A DNA stretch of 64,000 bases from Leptospira brenneri (GTDB lineage Bacteria; Spirochaetota; Leptospiria; Leptospirales; Leptospiraceae). Both the position numbers and the translations under genes were made by a program. Each line of letters starts with the position of its first letter. Positions within the stretch are counted from its first letter, which is position 1. Where the stretch lies: contig NZ_NPDQ01000002.1 of the NCBI RefSeq assembly GCF_002812125.1, forward strand, positions 1-64,000, written 5' to 3'. This document shows, piece by piece, positions 26,765 through 35,596 of the stretch. The notes below the pieces were generated by a model that worked only from the letters and a program-made list of their open reading frames with translations, was not told the DNA's origin and searched no databases.

Positions 26765-26840
26765 GGTTTATCTGCAAAAAATTGACTTTTGCAAGAAAAA
26801 TATTTTCAAATCTTAAAATCCAACTTAGAATCTTAGGGAT

Positions 26841-28679
26841 ATGAGATTGGTACTAAATCTAGTTCGTGATTTTCGTTATTTGTTTCTTTCGATTGTCTTT
26901 CTGATTTTTGCGGTTGGTTATGTTTTCTCTCGTCCAAAACAGAATGTAGTTCATCCGTTAGATTCTTTGTATTTGAAATTATCACCTAATACAGCAAAGA
27001 CGGATAGAAGGATTTCTTTTCGAAGACTTTCTCTTCATTTGCGGGGTGTGATTCCTAGTGTGACTGAATGGAAAGAATTGGATACTCTTCCACAAGACCA
27101 AAGTTTAGAATCGTTTGCAGTCAGTTTTTTAAAACAACCAGAATTTGCAGAATACTGGGGAACGAAGGTCACATCCATGTTACGCGACAAATCCAAAGGA
27201 CGTAAAATTCCAACTGGTGCCTTCTTTCAATACGTTGCTGGTTCTCTTCATAAAAACAAACCTTATGACCAATTTGTGAAAGAAATGTTAATCTCTACTG
27301 GGACAGTGAAGGAATCTCCCGCTACTTTATTTTACATTCGGGATGGGGCCGATCCTTTACAAACAGCCGAATATGTGGGAAGACTTTTTTATGCAAAACG
27401 CGTAGCATGTGCTAGGTGCCATGACCATCCGTATATATCTGATTTTACGAGAAGGGATTATTATGCCCTTGCTGCCTTTTTTAGCCAACAATTCTTTCGA
27501 GATGGGACTTGGGAGGCTGATCGATATGGAAAGTCATTTAGTTATGTTCCGAGAGAATTAGAAATCCATCTTCCTATGGAAGATCAAAAAATCATCCAAG
27601 ATAAAAATAACGAATGGAATCGCGACAATTGGAACAAATGGACGGATGAACAAAGAAAGGACTACCAAAAGAAACATGAAGTTGAGTATGCCACTCTTTA
27701 CTACCAACCTAAACTTGGACTTCGTTTTCCTCATACTGATGATGCACCAGGAGGTGACTTGGTTCGTCCTAAATTTTTAGATGGGAAAGAAGCTAAACTA
27801 AAACCAGGAGAAGACAGAAGAAAAGCCTTTGCTGATTGGTTGACAAATAAATCCAATGACCGGTTTCGCAAAGTCATCATCAATCGTGTTTGGACAGAAC
27901 TCATGGGTTGGAGTTTTTTCACTCCACTCGATGATTGGAATGAAGACACTGTGGTGACAGGGGAAGAGATCTTAAATCATTTGGATTCTTATTTTTTGGC
28001 AAACAATCTCAAACTAAAAGAACTCATTTTGTACATTGTGACATCGAATGCATATCATCGTTCCCTCACTAGTAATGGCTCCGACCAAGATCCCATTCGT
28101 TATTTTTCTCCCAAACGATTGGACAGTGACCAACTTCTCAATTCTCTCATTCGAATTTCTGATTCGCAAAAGATCAGCAATATCCGAGAAAGAAATTTAT
28201 CTTGGTTTACGGGGCTTATGGATCAAAAGCCCTATGACCTGACAGGGACTGGTACCATTCGATATCCTGAGGATAATTTGAAGGAATTTTCGAATGCAGT
28301 CGAAGTCGAAAGACCGGCACCATACCACAGCATTCTATCAGTATTTGGTTCTGGCCCAAGAGTGGACATTTCTGATGATGTGGATGAACTTACCATAGAA
28401 CAAATGTTAACACTAATGAATGGACGTGTAGTAGGGAAACTTGTTTGGGATTTTGGTAACAAGGATTCTTTAGTAAAACAAGAGTTTGACCAACTGAAAT
28501 CAATGGATTTAACGATTGGTAATCTCTACTACCGACTGCTCGGACGTTCTCCTTCTATAGGTGAAAAGGAAAAAATCAAATCTCTGAAAACCAAAGCAGA
28601 TACGGTATTTGACAAAGACCTTCTACAAGATATTTTCTGGGCTCTTATCAATAGCCAAGAATTCCAACATACCAATTAA
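26841..28679 (+). CDS. DUF1549/DUF1553 domain protein
   Basis: The 612-residue protein has an N-terminal membrane or signal helix (about 11-29), a DUF1549 domain (about 35-260) and a DUF1553 domain (about 310-590, containing VIINRVWTELMGW). DUF1549 carries a CARCHDHPY motif at 190-198, which includes a CxxCH sequence as in c-type haem sites. Such proteins abound in Planctomycetes, where they pair with a DUF1501 protein as here. The pair is probably exported to the periplasm; the function is unknown. It is followed 9 bp later by its partner. Confidence 0.87.
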   Translation: MRLVLNLVRDFRYLFLSIVFLIFAVGYVFSRPKQNVVHPLDSLYLKLSPNTAKTDRRISFRRLSLHLRGVIPSVTEWKELDTLPQDQSLESFAVSFLKQPEFAEYWGTKVTSMLRDKSKGRKIPTGAFFQYVAGSLHKNKPYDQFVKEMLISTGTVKESPATLFYIRDGADPLQTAEYVGRLFYAKRVACARCHDHPYISDFTRRDYYALAAFFSQQFFRDGTWEADRYGKSFSYVPRELEIHLPMEDQKIIQDKNNEWNRDNWNKWTDEQRKDYQKKHEVEYATLYYQPKLGLRFPHTDDAPGGDLVRPKFLDGKEAKLKPGEDRRKAFADWLTNKSNDRFRKVIINRVWTELMGWSFFTPLDDWNEDTVVTGEEILNHLDSYFLANNLKLKELILYIVTSNAYHRSLTSNGSDQDPIRYFSPKRLDSDQLLNSLIRISDSQKISNIRERNLSWFTGLMDQKPYDLTGTGTIRYPEDNLKEFSNAVEVERPAPYHSILSVFGSGPRVDISDDVDELTIEQMLTLMNGRVVGKLVWDFGNKDSLVKQEFDQLKSMDLTIGNLYYRLLGRSPSIGEKEKIKSLKTKADTVFDKDLLQDIFWALINSQEFQHTN

Positions 28680-28688
28680 GGAATCATC

Positions 28689-29975
28689 ATGGATCGCAAA
28701 GAATTTTTAAAAAAATCAATTTTCAGTTTAGGACTTAGTCCATTTTTATTTTCCTCAAATCCTTTTAGTAAATTACATGCGGAAGAAGAAGAGGAGTCCA
28801 TCACTCTTCCTTCTAAAGTAAAATCAGTTATCTTTATCGAAATGATGGGTGGGATGAGTCATGTGGATACTTTGGATCCCAAACCCAATAGTGCTTTTGG
28901 AAAGATAAATTCTAGTATTTCTGGGCTTTCGGTTTTGGAACCTTTTTCTCTCACCGCCAAACAATTGCATTCGATTGGTATCGTTCGATCTACTTGGAGT
29001 GAAGAAGGGGATCATGGATTTGCCCAAATGTTACTGGGAACGGGATACCGAATGACAGAGGCAATGGGATTTCCAGACATACCCCATTTTGGAGCGGTCA
29101 TTGCGTATGCAAAAAAATCTAAAGTAAAGTCATCGTACTTCCCAAGTTATGTGACAATTGGTGGTAGAGGTAGTAAAATCGGAAACTCTGGGTTTTTAGG
29201 AATTGATTATTCGGGGTATCATGTAGGGAATGTGGATGAACCCATCCAACATTTAAATCCTTCTTATGGAAAGTTTACAGAAGATCGTATCCTACGAAGA
29301 AAAGATTTAGTTTCTTTTATGAACGAAGAGTTTGCAAAAACTTATCCCACAAAAGAATCCAAACATTGGAAAAATATGCTCATAGCAGCAGAAGAATTTC
29401 GAAATTCCAAAAACATCGATAGCTTCCGAATCAGTTTGGAAGATGAAAAAACAAGGGCTCGGTATGGAACCACTTGGCAAGGGAAAGCGATGTTACTTGC
29501 AAAACGACTCGCCGCCGAGGAAGTTCCTTTCATTCATATCTCTATCGGTGGTTGGGACACTCATACTGGAAACAAAGCACAGATTACCAAAATTATGAAA
29601 GAAACTGATATGGGGATTGCCGCTTTATTAGAAGATTTAAACAACACTGGTTTCATTAAACAAACGTTATTTGTATTAACCAGCGAATTTGGCAGAACAC
29701 CTGATGTGGGAGCCAGAGATGGTCGTGACCACCATCCTAAAGTTTGGTCTACCTTACTTGGCGGTGGACCCTTTGCGAAAGGATATGTTTTGGGAGAAAC
29801 AGATGAAACAGGATCTAAACCAGTAAAACCGAATGAAGCTCTTCATGTTCGTGATTTGGTTGCCACGATTTACAAAGCAGCAGGTGTTGATCCAGATGCC
29901 TCACTTACAAATTCCTTTGGTCGTCCCTTTTTATTAACGACTAAGAAAGCCAAAGTGTATGAAGATTTATTCTAG
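28689..29975 (+). CDS. DUF1501 (sulfatase-like fold) protein
   Basis: The 428-residue protein has a signal-like start (about 1-30) without a twin arginine, MGGMSHVDTLDPKP (about 53-66) in place of the usual metal-site GGxSHxDTfDPK, GGWDTHTGNK (about 288-297) and GRTPDVGARDGRDHHP (about 335-350), all DUF1501 hallmarks related to alkaline phosphatase and sulfatase folds. It follows the DUF1549/1553 gene by 9 bp. The pair probably acts together outside the cytoplasm on an unknown substrate. Its stop shares CTAG with the stop of the convergent gene. Confidence 0.88.
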   Translation: MDRKEFLKKSIFSLGLSPFLFSSNPFSKLHAEEEEESITLPSKVKSVIFIEMMGGMSHVDTLDPKPNSAFGKINSSISGLSVLEPFSLTAKQLHSIGIVRSTWSEEGDHGFAQMLLGTGYRMTEAMGFPDIPHFGAVIAYAKKSKVKSSYFPSYVTIGGRGSKIGNSGFLGIDYSGYHVGNVDEPIQHLNPSYGKFTEDRILRRKDLVSFMNEEFAKTYPTKESKHWKNMLIAAEEFRNSKNIDSFRISLEDEKTRARYGTTWQGKAMLLAKRLAAEEVPFIHISIGGWDTHTGNKAQITKIMKETDMGIAALLEDLNNTGFIKQTLFVLTSEFGRTPDVGARDGRDHHPKVWSTLLGGGPFAKGYVLGETDETGSKPVKPNEALHVRDLVATIYKAAGVDPDASLTNSFGRPFLLTTKKAKVYEDLF

Positions 29976-30502
29976 TTCTTTTCTGCTTTATCGATACAAA
30001 CATAAGCATTGGTAAGGATTGTATCGAGGGAAGTGGTTCTATCACCTGGGTTTAAATAGGTTTCGGTAAAAATAGCACCACTTCCATAACTTTGACAGTT
30101 GGCGACAGCAGATTCATTTGAATCATTCGGTTTAGCATATACCACTGTAGTTACTTTGGTTGTATCTCCATTGGGTTGGTAACGACAGACACCGACTAAG
30201 TTTTGAACAGAACATTTGACCGAAGACTTAGTATATCCTGGAGAACAAGAGATTTCTTCTTTTGCAACAGCATATTGTTCGATACAAGATGGTGAGTAGT
30301 TGGAAGTACCAGAACAGGAACCTAAAAACTGGAATGTTCCACTAAACCCAGTTTTTCCTGCATTTAAACTAGCTAGGTACATCGTTTGAAGACACTTATT
30401 TTGTGTTTCCTTAATTTTATCATCTCGTTGGGTTTTACAGGAACTAAGAAAAATACCAACTAATAAAAGTATTGTGGCAATATTTTTTATATTTGATTTC
30501 AT
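29972..30502 (-). CDS. Hypothetical lipoprotein, Cys-rich
   Basis: The 176-residue product has a lipoprotein signal (about 1-21) with lipobox LSSC and cysteine 22. The mature part contains about eight further cysteines (for example CSGTSNYSPSC, CSPGYT, CSVQNLVGVC), consistent with disulfides outside the cytoplasm. I recognise no domain, though Leptospira has many small Cys-rich lipoproteins of this shape. It starts 1 bp after the porin gene and is probably co-transcribed with it. Confidence 0.75.
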   Translation of the reverse strand: MKSNIKNIATILLLVGIFLSSCKTQRDDKIKETQNKCLQTMYLASLNAGKTGFSGTFQFLGSCSGTSNYSPSCIEQYAVAKEEISCSPGYTKSSVKCSVQNLVGVCRYQPNGDTTKVTTVVYAKPNDSNESAVANCQSYGSGAIFTETYLNPGDRTTSLDTILTNAYVCIDKAEKN

Positions 30503-30503
30503 C

Positions 30504-31802
30504 TTAATAGAATACCTGTATTTGTGTTCGAACTACATGGTCTCCCTCTGCAGCTGTGGGAGTGCCTGTATAATAAAAGTAGTCTGTTTGCCATTTTAAA
30601 TTATGTTCTGCAAAGTAGTAGGAGAGTGCTCCTCCTACTTCTCGGGAATATTTCAAATTAGGATCGGTTTCTCCCAAGGGTCGGAATTCTCCAAAGCGAA
30701 AACTAAGTTCATAATTATTGGGAAACAAATACCCTAATTGGACAAAATGACCTTGCCCACTTCTTGAATACTCTCTTGATAGTGCAGTACCCACTGTCTT
30801 TTCCACATAAGCAGTGTTTGCTCTTCTCCACAACCATTCATATTGAAAAGAAAAACCCATCCATTTAAAATAAACATCCCCAGCGGCATGACTATAATTG
30901 AATTTTGCAAAAGTATATTCTGTTCCGTGAGTGCTTAATGCGCGATCAGAGTTTTTGTTATAAGCTCCTGAAACACCCAAAGATAGTTTTGGTTCTTTGT
31001 AACGTGCAAAGTCACCTTCAGAGAGCCAATCGTTATCAGACCCTGATTTTGACATTCCTCCAAAAGGAGAGAATATAAATCTTGCAACAGTCAACACTCC
31101 AGGAGTTTGTCTTTCGACTCTGTTCCTTCCCTGTCCCCCAAAAACACCAACATAATAAGCAAACATTCGTTTGTTGCCAAATAAATCTTCTGAAAAAAGA
31201 TAGGTTCCCACATCCCTGTCTAAATTAAACTCGGCAGTGACAGAAGAGCGATCGACAGTTTGTAGAGCACTAGAAGAATTCCACCGTTGTCTACTAAAAG
31301 GAACTTTCATTTGCCCAAAGGCAACTTTCACGTCGCGATATTGGTTATAGATTATATTTGCATCTCGTAAAGTGTTCCTTCTTTGGCTTTCCATATCTCG
31401 TTCTGCAAATCCCATTTGCAAATTCACAAGCCAAGTATCGTTGAAGAGACCAGCTTTGAGTTGTAACCTTGTGCGACGGACGAGGAAATTGGTGGTGTCC
31501 TCCGATGGGTCCAACTGAAAACTTTGGTTTCCTTGGATTTGGGATCGGAATCTAAGTTGGATATTGTGTTTTCCATCTGTCGAGGTGGCACGAATTCCTT
31601 TCCCAAGTCCTGTTTCCCAATTGGACTTATTTTCTGGAGTCACCGTGGTTTGTTGGGCAGGTGCCGATTGTGGACTTGTCGGATTGGAATTGGATTCTAC
31701 TTTTGGTTCTGGTTTTTCTTCAGCTCTCAGTACGAGAGGGAGCAGATAAATACTCCAAAGGAGGAGGACTGCTTGGAATGAATGAGGAATTTCTCGCAAC
31801 AT
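30504..31802 (-). CDS. OprP/OprO-type outer-membrane porin
   Basis: I favour the ATG at 31802 (MLREIPHSF), which gives a normal signal peptide ending near LRAEE; an ATG 9 codons upstream is also open. The mature protein of about 400 residues begins with a Pro/Thr-rich stretch. It continues with the porin signature LRFRSQIQGNQSF and VRRTRLQLKAGLFNDTWLV-type beta strands and ends FYYTG...VRTQIQVFY, with the terminal aromatic residue expected for an outer-membrane beta barrel. PF07396 members admit phosphate or other anions, but selectivity cannot be read here. No phosphate-system genes are adjacent. Confidence 0.85.
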   Translation of the reverse strand: MLREIPHSFQAVLLLWSIYLLPLVLRAEEKPEPKVESNSNPTSPQSAPAQQTTVTPENKSNWETGLGKGIRATSTDGKHNIQLRFRSQIQGNQSFQLDPSEDTTNFLVRRTRLQLKAGLFNDTWLVNLQMGFAERDMESQRRNTLRDANIIYNQYRDVKVAFGQMKVPFSRQRWNSSSALQTVDRSSVTAEFNLDRDVGTYLFSEDLFGNKRMFAYYVGVFGGQGRNRVERQTPGVLTVARFIFSPFGGMSKSGSDNDWLSEGDFARYKEPKLSLGVSGAYNKNSDRALSTHGTEYTFAKFNYSHAAGDVYFKWMGFSFQYEWLWRRANTAYVEKTVGTALSREYSRSGQGHFVQLGYLFPNNYELSFRFGEFRPLGETDPNLKYSREVGGALSYYFAEHNLKWQTDYFYYTGTPTAAEGDHVVRTQIQVFY

Positions 31803-31849
31803 ATCTGTAAAATTTGTAATAATTGTCACAGTCAGAATAAAGAAGGAAA

Positions 31850-31877
31850 AGGCAAAAGGAAATCCTTGCCTCTTTTT
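31850..31877 (+). terminator. Terminator-like hairpin in the porin-gmd divergent region
   Basis: AGGCAA (31850-31855) and TTGCCT (31866-31871) with TTTTT at 31873-31877 on the plus strand. No plus-strand gene lies just upstream, so it may be a leader attenuator for gmd or chance. Confidence 0.3.
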
Positions 31878-31949
31878 GAGAATATTTACCTTTTCTGGCT
31901 CATTTTTCCTTTTCTTACGAAAGAAATTTAAAAAACTGATCTCTGATCT

Positions 31950-32966
31950 ATGAAAAAAGCGCTAATCACCGGAATCACGGGCCAAGACGGTTCCTACCTG
32001 GCAGAACTCCTCCTCAAAAAAGGGTACGAGGTCCATGGAATTGTTCGCAGAACGAGTCTTTTCAATCGCAATCGCATTGAACATCTGCATGGGGACTCTA
32101 GTCTCCACCTTCATTATGGAGATATGACTGATTCCTCTAACTTAAACCGTATTTTAGAAAAAATCCAACCTGTTGAAATCTATAACCTAGCTGCTCAGTC
32201 ACATGTACAAGTTTCCTTCGAGGTTCCTGAATACACTGCGGAAGTAGATGCAGTGGGAACGTTACGAATTTTAGATGCGATCAAACAAACAGGGATCAAC
32301 ACTCGTTTTTACCAAGCCTCTACATCGGAACTTTACGGCCTTGTCCAAGAAGTTCCACAAACAGAAAAAACTCCGTTTTATCCACGTTCCCCTTATGCAG
32401 TGGCTAAACTTTATGCATATTGGGCTGTGGTGAATTATAGAGAAGCGTACAATTTGCACGCATCAAATGGAATTTTATTCAATCATGAATCTCCAAGACG
32501 TGGTGAAACCTTTGTGACTAGAAAAATCACTCTGGGTGTGTCTGCTGTCAAAGCGGGGAAACTTCCTTTTATTACGATGGGAAACATTGATTCTAAACGT
32601 GACTGGGGTTATGCACCGGACTATGTAGAAATGATGTGGATGATGTTGCAACAAGACAAAGCAGATGACTATGTGGTAGCAACCAATGAAACACATACAG
32701 TTCGTGAGTTTATTGAAGAATCATATAAAATTGCGGGATTTGAAGTCGTTTGGGAAGGCAAAGAAGATAAGGAAGTTGGTAAGGACAAAAAAACTGGCCA
32801 AGTTCTGGTTAAAATTGATCCAAAATACTACAGACCAACAGAAGTAGAACTTCTCATTGGAAATCCAGAAAAAGCTAAACGTCAGTTAGGTTGGGAACCA
32901 AAAGTGAAGTTTAAAGAGTTGGTGAAAATTATGATGGAAGCCGACTTAAAAGACCAAGGTTTTTAA
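31950..32966 (+). CDS. gmd: GDP-mannose 4,6-dehydratase
   Basis: A cytosolic SDR enzyme that converts GDP-mannose to GDP-4-keto-6-deoxymannose, precursor of GDP-fucose, rhamnose or perosamine. The 338 residues show the NADP loop [16 protein letters not shown] (7-22), the catalytic S/E in ASTSELYG (123-130) and Y149-x3-K153 in SPYAVAK. Length is normal for bacterial GMD. It supplies a deoxysugar for LPS O-antigen or surface glycans. It is not in a sugar-gene cluster here; a cyclase remnant follows on the other strand. Confidence 0.95.
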   Translation: MKKALITGITGQDGSYLAELLLKKGYEVHGIVRRTSLFNRNRIEHLHGDSSLHLHYGDMTDSSNLNRILEKIQPVEIYNLAAQSHVQVSFEVPEYTAEVDAVGTLRILDAIKQTGINTRFYQASTSELYGLVQEVPQTEKTPFYPRSPYAVAKLYAYWAVVNYREAYNLHASNGILFNHESPRRGETFVTRKITLGVSAVKAGKLPFITMGNIDSKRDWGYAPDYVEMMWMMLQQDKADDYVVATNETHTVREFIEESYKIAGFEVVWEGKEDKEVGKDKKTGQVLVKIDPKYYRPTEVELLIGNPEKAKRQLGWEPKVKFKELVKIMMEADLKDQGF

Positions 32967-32996
32967 TCACCAACTTACTAACAAAATCTTTTATAG

Positions 32997-33305
32997 TTAA
33001 GTTTTACCAAGAGATTTGTATCGATTCACAAACTCATGGTTTGGAATTTGAGGATGTCCTTCCCTTTGTAATTCGGGAAGGAGTCCTTCTACAAAATACA
33101 TTTTAATATTTCCTTTGTGTTTTGCGGGAACCTCACCTCTGTATTCACATTGAAAAAAATCTTTGATCAGTTCATAGGTGGATGACGAGATATTGATTTT
33201 TCCTGTCATTCCAGAAGATTCACACCGACCGGCAGTGTTCACCGTATCGCTCCAAACATCATTCAGTCCTTTTGTAAGATGGACAAGTTGTAACCGGTTT
33301 ATGAT
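32997..33305 (-). pseudogene. Remnant of a class III adenylate/guanylate cyclase (C-terminal end)
   Basis: The open frame (GTG start at 33242 yields 81 residues, frame open to 33305) reads LTKGLNDVWSDTVNTAGR and then the end of a class III cyclase catalytic domain. It includes the transition-state Asn and Arg of the VNTAGR segment but lacks the metal aspartates, which lie upstream in intact enzymes. The stop at 33306-33308 closes the frame and no further cyclase sequence is visible upstream. It is most likely a deletion relic; a shortened regulatory fragment is less likely. Confidence 0.75.
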
Positions 33306-33417
33306 TCAAGTGTAGTTTTGTGGGAACCAATAAGAAACCCAATCCGAATTACCCCTCCAACGGAAGTGGATTTTCAGATTGGGCTCAAGTGATAAAAGAA
33401 AGAAAATTTAGTTTGTT

Positions 33418-33723
33418 TTACAGGCCGAAAAACTGATCCAACATCAACTTCTTCAATGTTTCCTTTAGTTTTTCTTGGATATTGACAATCTTCACTGTCA
33501 TTTTCTTTTCATCAGCTTTGTTTTTGAAAGAAAGCAAACGGGAGATTCCGAGAGAACTAACAATCACCACTTTTTCTAAATCCAGAAAGATTTCCTGAAC
33601 GTTCTTTTCTAAAATTTCTGCCAGAATCTCTCGAAGTTCTGGAGCATTTCCATCCAGAATCTGATCCATAAAACGAACACGGATCGTGTTCCCCTTTTCT
33701 TCCACTAGTATCTTATCACTCAT
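33418..33723 (-). CDS. STAS domain anti-sigma factor antagonist
   Basis: The 101-residue single STAS domain has the usual opening EKGNTIRVRFMDQILDGNAPELREIL and central EIFLDLEKVVIVSSLGISRLLSF with the loop SSLGIS (about 53-58) where the regulatory serine is phosphorylated. Such proteins sequester anti-sigma factors or kinases in partner-switching. It is 47 bp downstream of a cNMP-binding gene on the same strand. No partner kinase or sigma factor is in the window. Confidence 0.88.
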   Translation of the reverse strand: MSDKILVEEKGNTIRVRFMDQILDGNAPELREILAEILEKNVQEIFLDLEKVVIVSSLGISRLLSFKNKADEKKMTVKIVNIQEKLKETLKKLMLDQFFGL

Positions 33724-33770
33724 ATTTCGTTGGCCTCTAACGTAAGTCAGGAGGGAAAGTTGGCAAGAAG

Positions 33771-34982
33771 TTATTTCAGCTTCTTGAGCTTATTCTCCAT
33801 GTTAGCCTTTTTATGATAGAATTGGACGAGTTTTTCTAGTTCTGCCATGTCGGTACAAACAATTTTTCCAAGATCCATACGAATAAATTTATTGTTCTTC
33901 ATGATATCAGAGACAATGAGTTCATCTTTTGGATCTGTAAGACCCACCATTTTGAGGAGGTCCTTGGTTCCAATTTCAAAATTGTAAGCTTGTTTGGGAG
34001 TTACTTTGATTCGGTTTTTTTCTGCCAAGGTCATTAGTGTATCTACTATGCGGCCTTGTGGATCTTTTAAAAGTAAGTTCGCTAATTGTTTATAGGCAAT
34101 CCAAATCCTCTCAGAAAGGAGAGTGATGAGTCGTGTTGCTAGTTGCGGTTGGGCCTTTACCATCCCTTCGAAGTTGGCTTTGTTGATGGCAAGAAGTTCC
34201 ACATCACCTGCAGCGACTGCAGAAGCGGAACGAGGTTTATTGTCTAGGATGGCCATCTCTCCAAAAATATCTCCGGCTTGGAGAACCGCGAGCATGACCT
34301 CGTTTTGGTTTACGATTTTGGAAATTTTAACTTTTCCACTTTGTAAGATGAACAATTCCTTACCTGGTTCATGTTCACAAAAGATCATCTCACTATCTTT
34401 ATAGTTACGATTGAATTTATTGTAATCGATAGGAGGTGCTTGGAATGGTTGGTTGATGGTCTGCAAACGCAGTTTTGCCTGCGGTACAAACTGTCCATTC
34501 GGAAGGTGTTTTAAATAACTTTGGTAAGCAAAGGTAGCATGAGATGTATTTTGCTGTTGGAAGTAATATTCACCAATTTTAAAGAGTTCGTTTGGATCTT
34601 CTTCGACGGCATTACGAAAAGAAAGTCGAGTGATGGTGGTATCAAATTGGCGTAACTTCATAGAGAAGAAACGAATGATATTCATCGCAACAGCAGTAGA
34701 CTTTTGGATTAAGGTTCCAAATTGGTCGTAACTGACGGAAATTAAAGAAACATTGGTAAGAGAAGTGGCAGATTCAATTTGAGGGTGTTGGCTCATAGCA
34801 GCAACCACACCAAAAAAGTCACCAGGTCCTAAAACTTGGTTTGGATCTTCTCCCACAACAGCAGTCTCACGAGTGACACGTACTTTACCCTCACGGATGA
34901 TATAGAAATTGTTCGCATCCTTTTTCCCCTCTACAATGATGTAGGAGTTCGCTGGGAAAGTAACCATTTGAAAAAACGACAT
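33771..34982 (-). CDS. Double cyclic-nucleotide-binding domain regulator
   Basis: The 403-residue protein has two CRP-like cNMP-binding domains (about 5-125 and 200-320). The second carries an intact phosphate-binding cassette, FGEMAILDNKPRSASA, with the key Arg. The first has FFGVVAAMS...SATS without it, so only the second probably binds nucleotide. The C-terminal 90 residues (TLMTLAEKNRIKV to the end) resemble a CRP-type winged helix. A cyclase relic sits 0.5 kb away. DNA targets are unknown. Confidence 0.85.
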   Translation of the reverse strand: MSFFQMVTFPANSYIIVEGKKDANNFYIIREGKVRVTRETAVVGEDPNQVLGPGDFFGVVAAMSQHPQIESATSLTNVSLISVSYDQFGTLIQKSTAVAMNIIRFFSMKLRQFDTTITRLSFRNAVEEDPNELFKIGEYYFQQQNTSHATFAYQSYLKHLPNGQFVPQAKLRLQTINQPFQAPPIDYNKFNRNYKDSEMIFCEHEPGKELFILQSGKVKISKIVNQNEVMLAVLQAGDIFGEMAILDNKPRSASAVAAGDVELLAINKANFEGMVKAQPQLATRLITLLSERIWIAYKQLANLLLKDPQGRIVDTLMTLAEKNRIKVTPKQAYNFEIGTKDLLKMVGLTDPKDELIVSDIMKNNKFIRMDLGKIVCTDMAELEKLVQFYHKKANMENKLKKLK

Positions 34983-35060
34983 TCTTAAATCTCTGAACCC
35001 TTTTTGCTCAACGTGCCTAGTTTATTATCGGAGATCCCTAGGGCAATATTTTCGTAAAAA

Positions 35061-35591
35061 TTACTTATTTTTACTCTCTCCTAAAATTTCCATCTGAGTC
35101 AGTTCTAATTCCGCTTCTTGTGCAATTTTACTAGAATACGTATTTTTGATAATGTCCTGAAAAATCTGATAGGCTTTGTCTTCCCGGCCCATACGTACGT
35201 AAGCTTTCCCAGAAATTAAGTAGGATTCGAGTCCTTCTTCTGTATTGGGATATTCTTTATAAATTTTGAGTTCATTTTCAGCAAGGGCTAAAATATCTCC
35301 CGTCATTCGGTAGTTCGAACTTAAGGTTTTTCTCACTTCTCGTGTTTTGGGATGGCCTGGATACAGGATCAAAAAGCTTTTACAGGATTCCACCGATTGC
35401 CAATGGTTTCGGTCTTCCAAAAATTCTTTGGCCTTTTTGTGGAGAACGTCTCCTTGTTTGGTTCGTTCGTCTGCAAAAATTTGGCTGATGGAACGTTCTG
35501 CAAAGAGAGGGACGAGTCCCATGGAGATCAAGATCCCAAAGGCAAAAAGGCCCAAATTCCAAAATTTCCAGATGAAAGAATTCTGTCTCAT
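35061..35591 (-). CDS. TPR-containing hypothetical protein
   Basis: The 176-residue protein has a signal-like hydrophobic start (about 11-31) followed by three or so degenerate TPR units (about 45-165, with spacing of YL, YP and A/G positions, for example SYLISGKAYVRMGREDKAYQIF). It is probably exported. It starts 5 bp after the VWA-domain gene, so the two may act together. No closer family is recognised. Confidence 0.75.
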   Translation of the reverse strand: MRQNSFIWKFWNLGLFAFGILISMGLVPLFAERSISQIFADERTKQGDVLHKKAKEFLEDRNHWQSVESCKSFLILYPGHPKTREVRKTLSSNYRMTGDILALAENELKIYKEYPNTEEGLESYLISGKAYVRMGREDKAYQIFQDIIKNTYSSKIAQEAELELTQMEILGESKNK

Positions 35592-35596
35592 TACTA

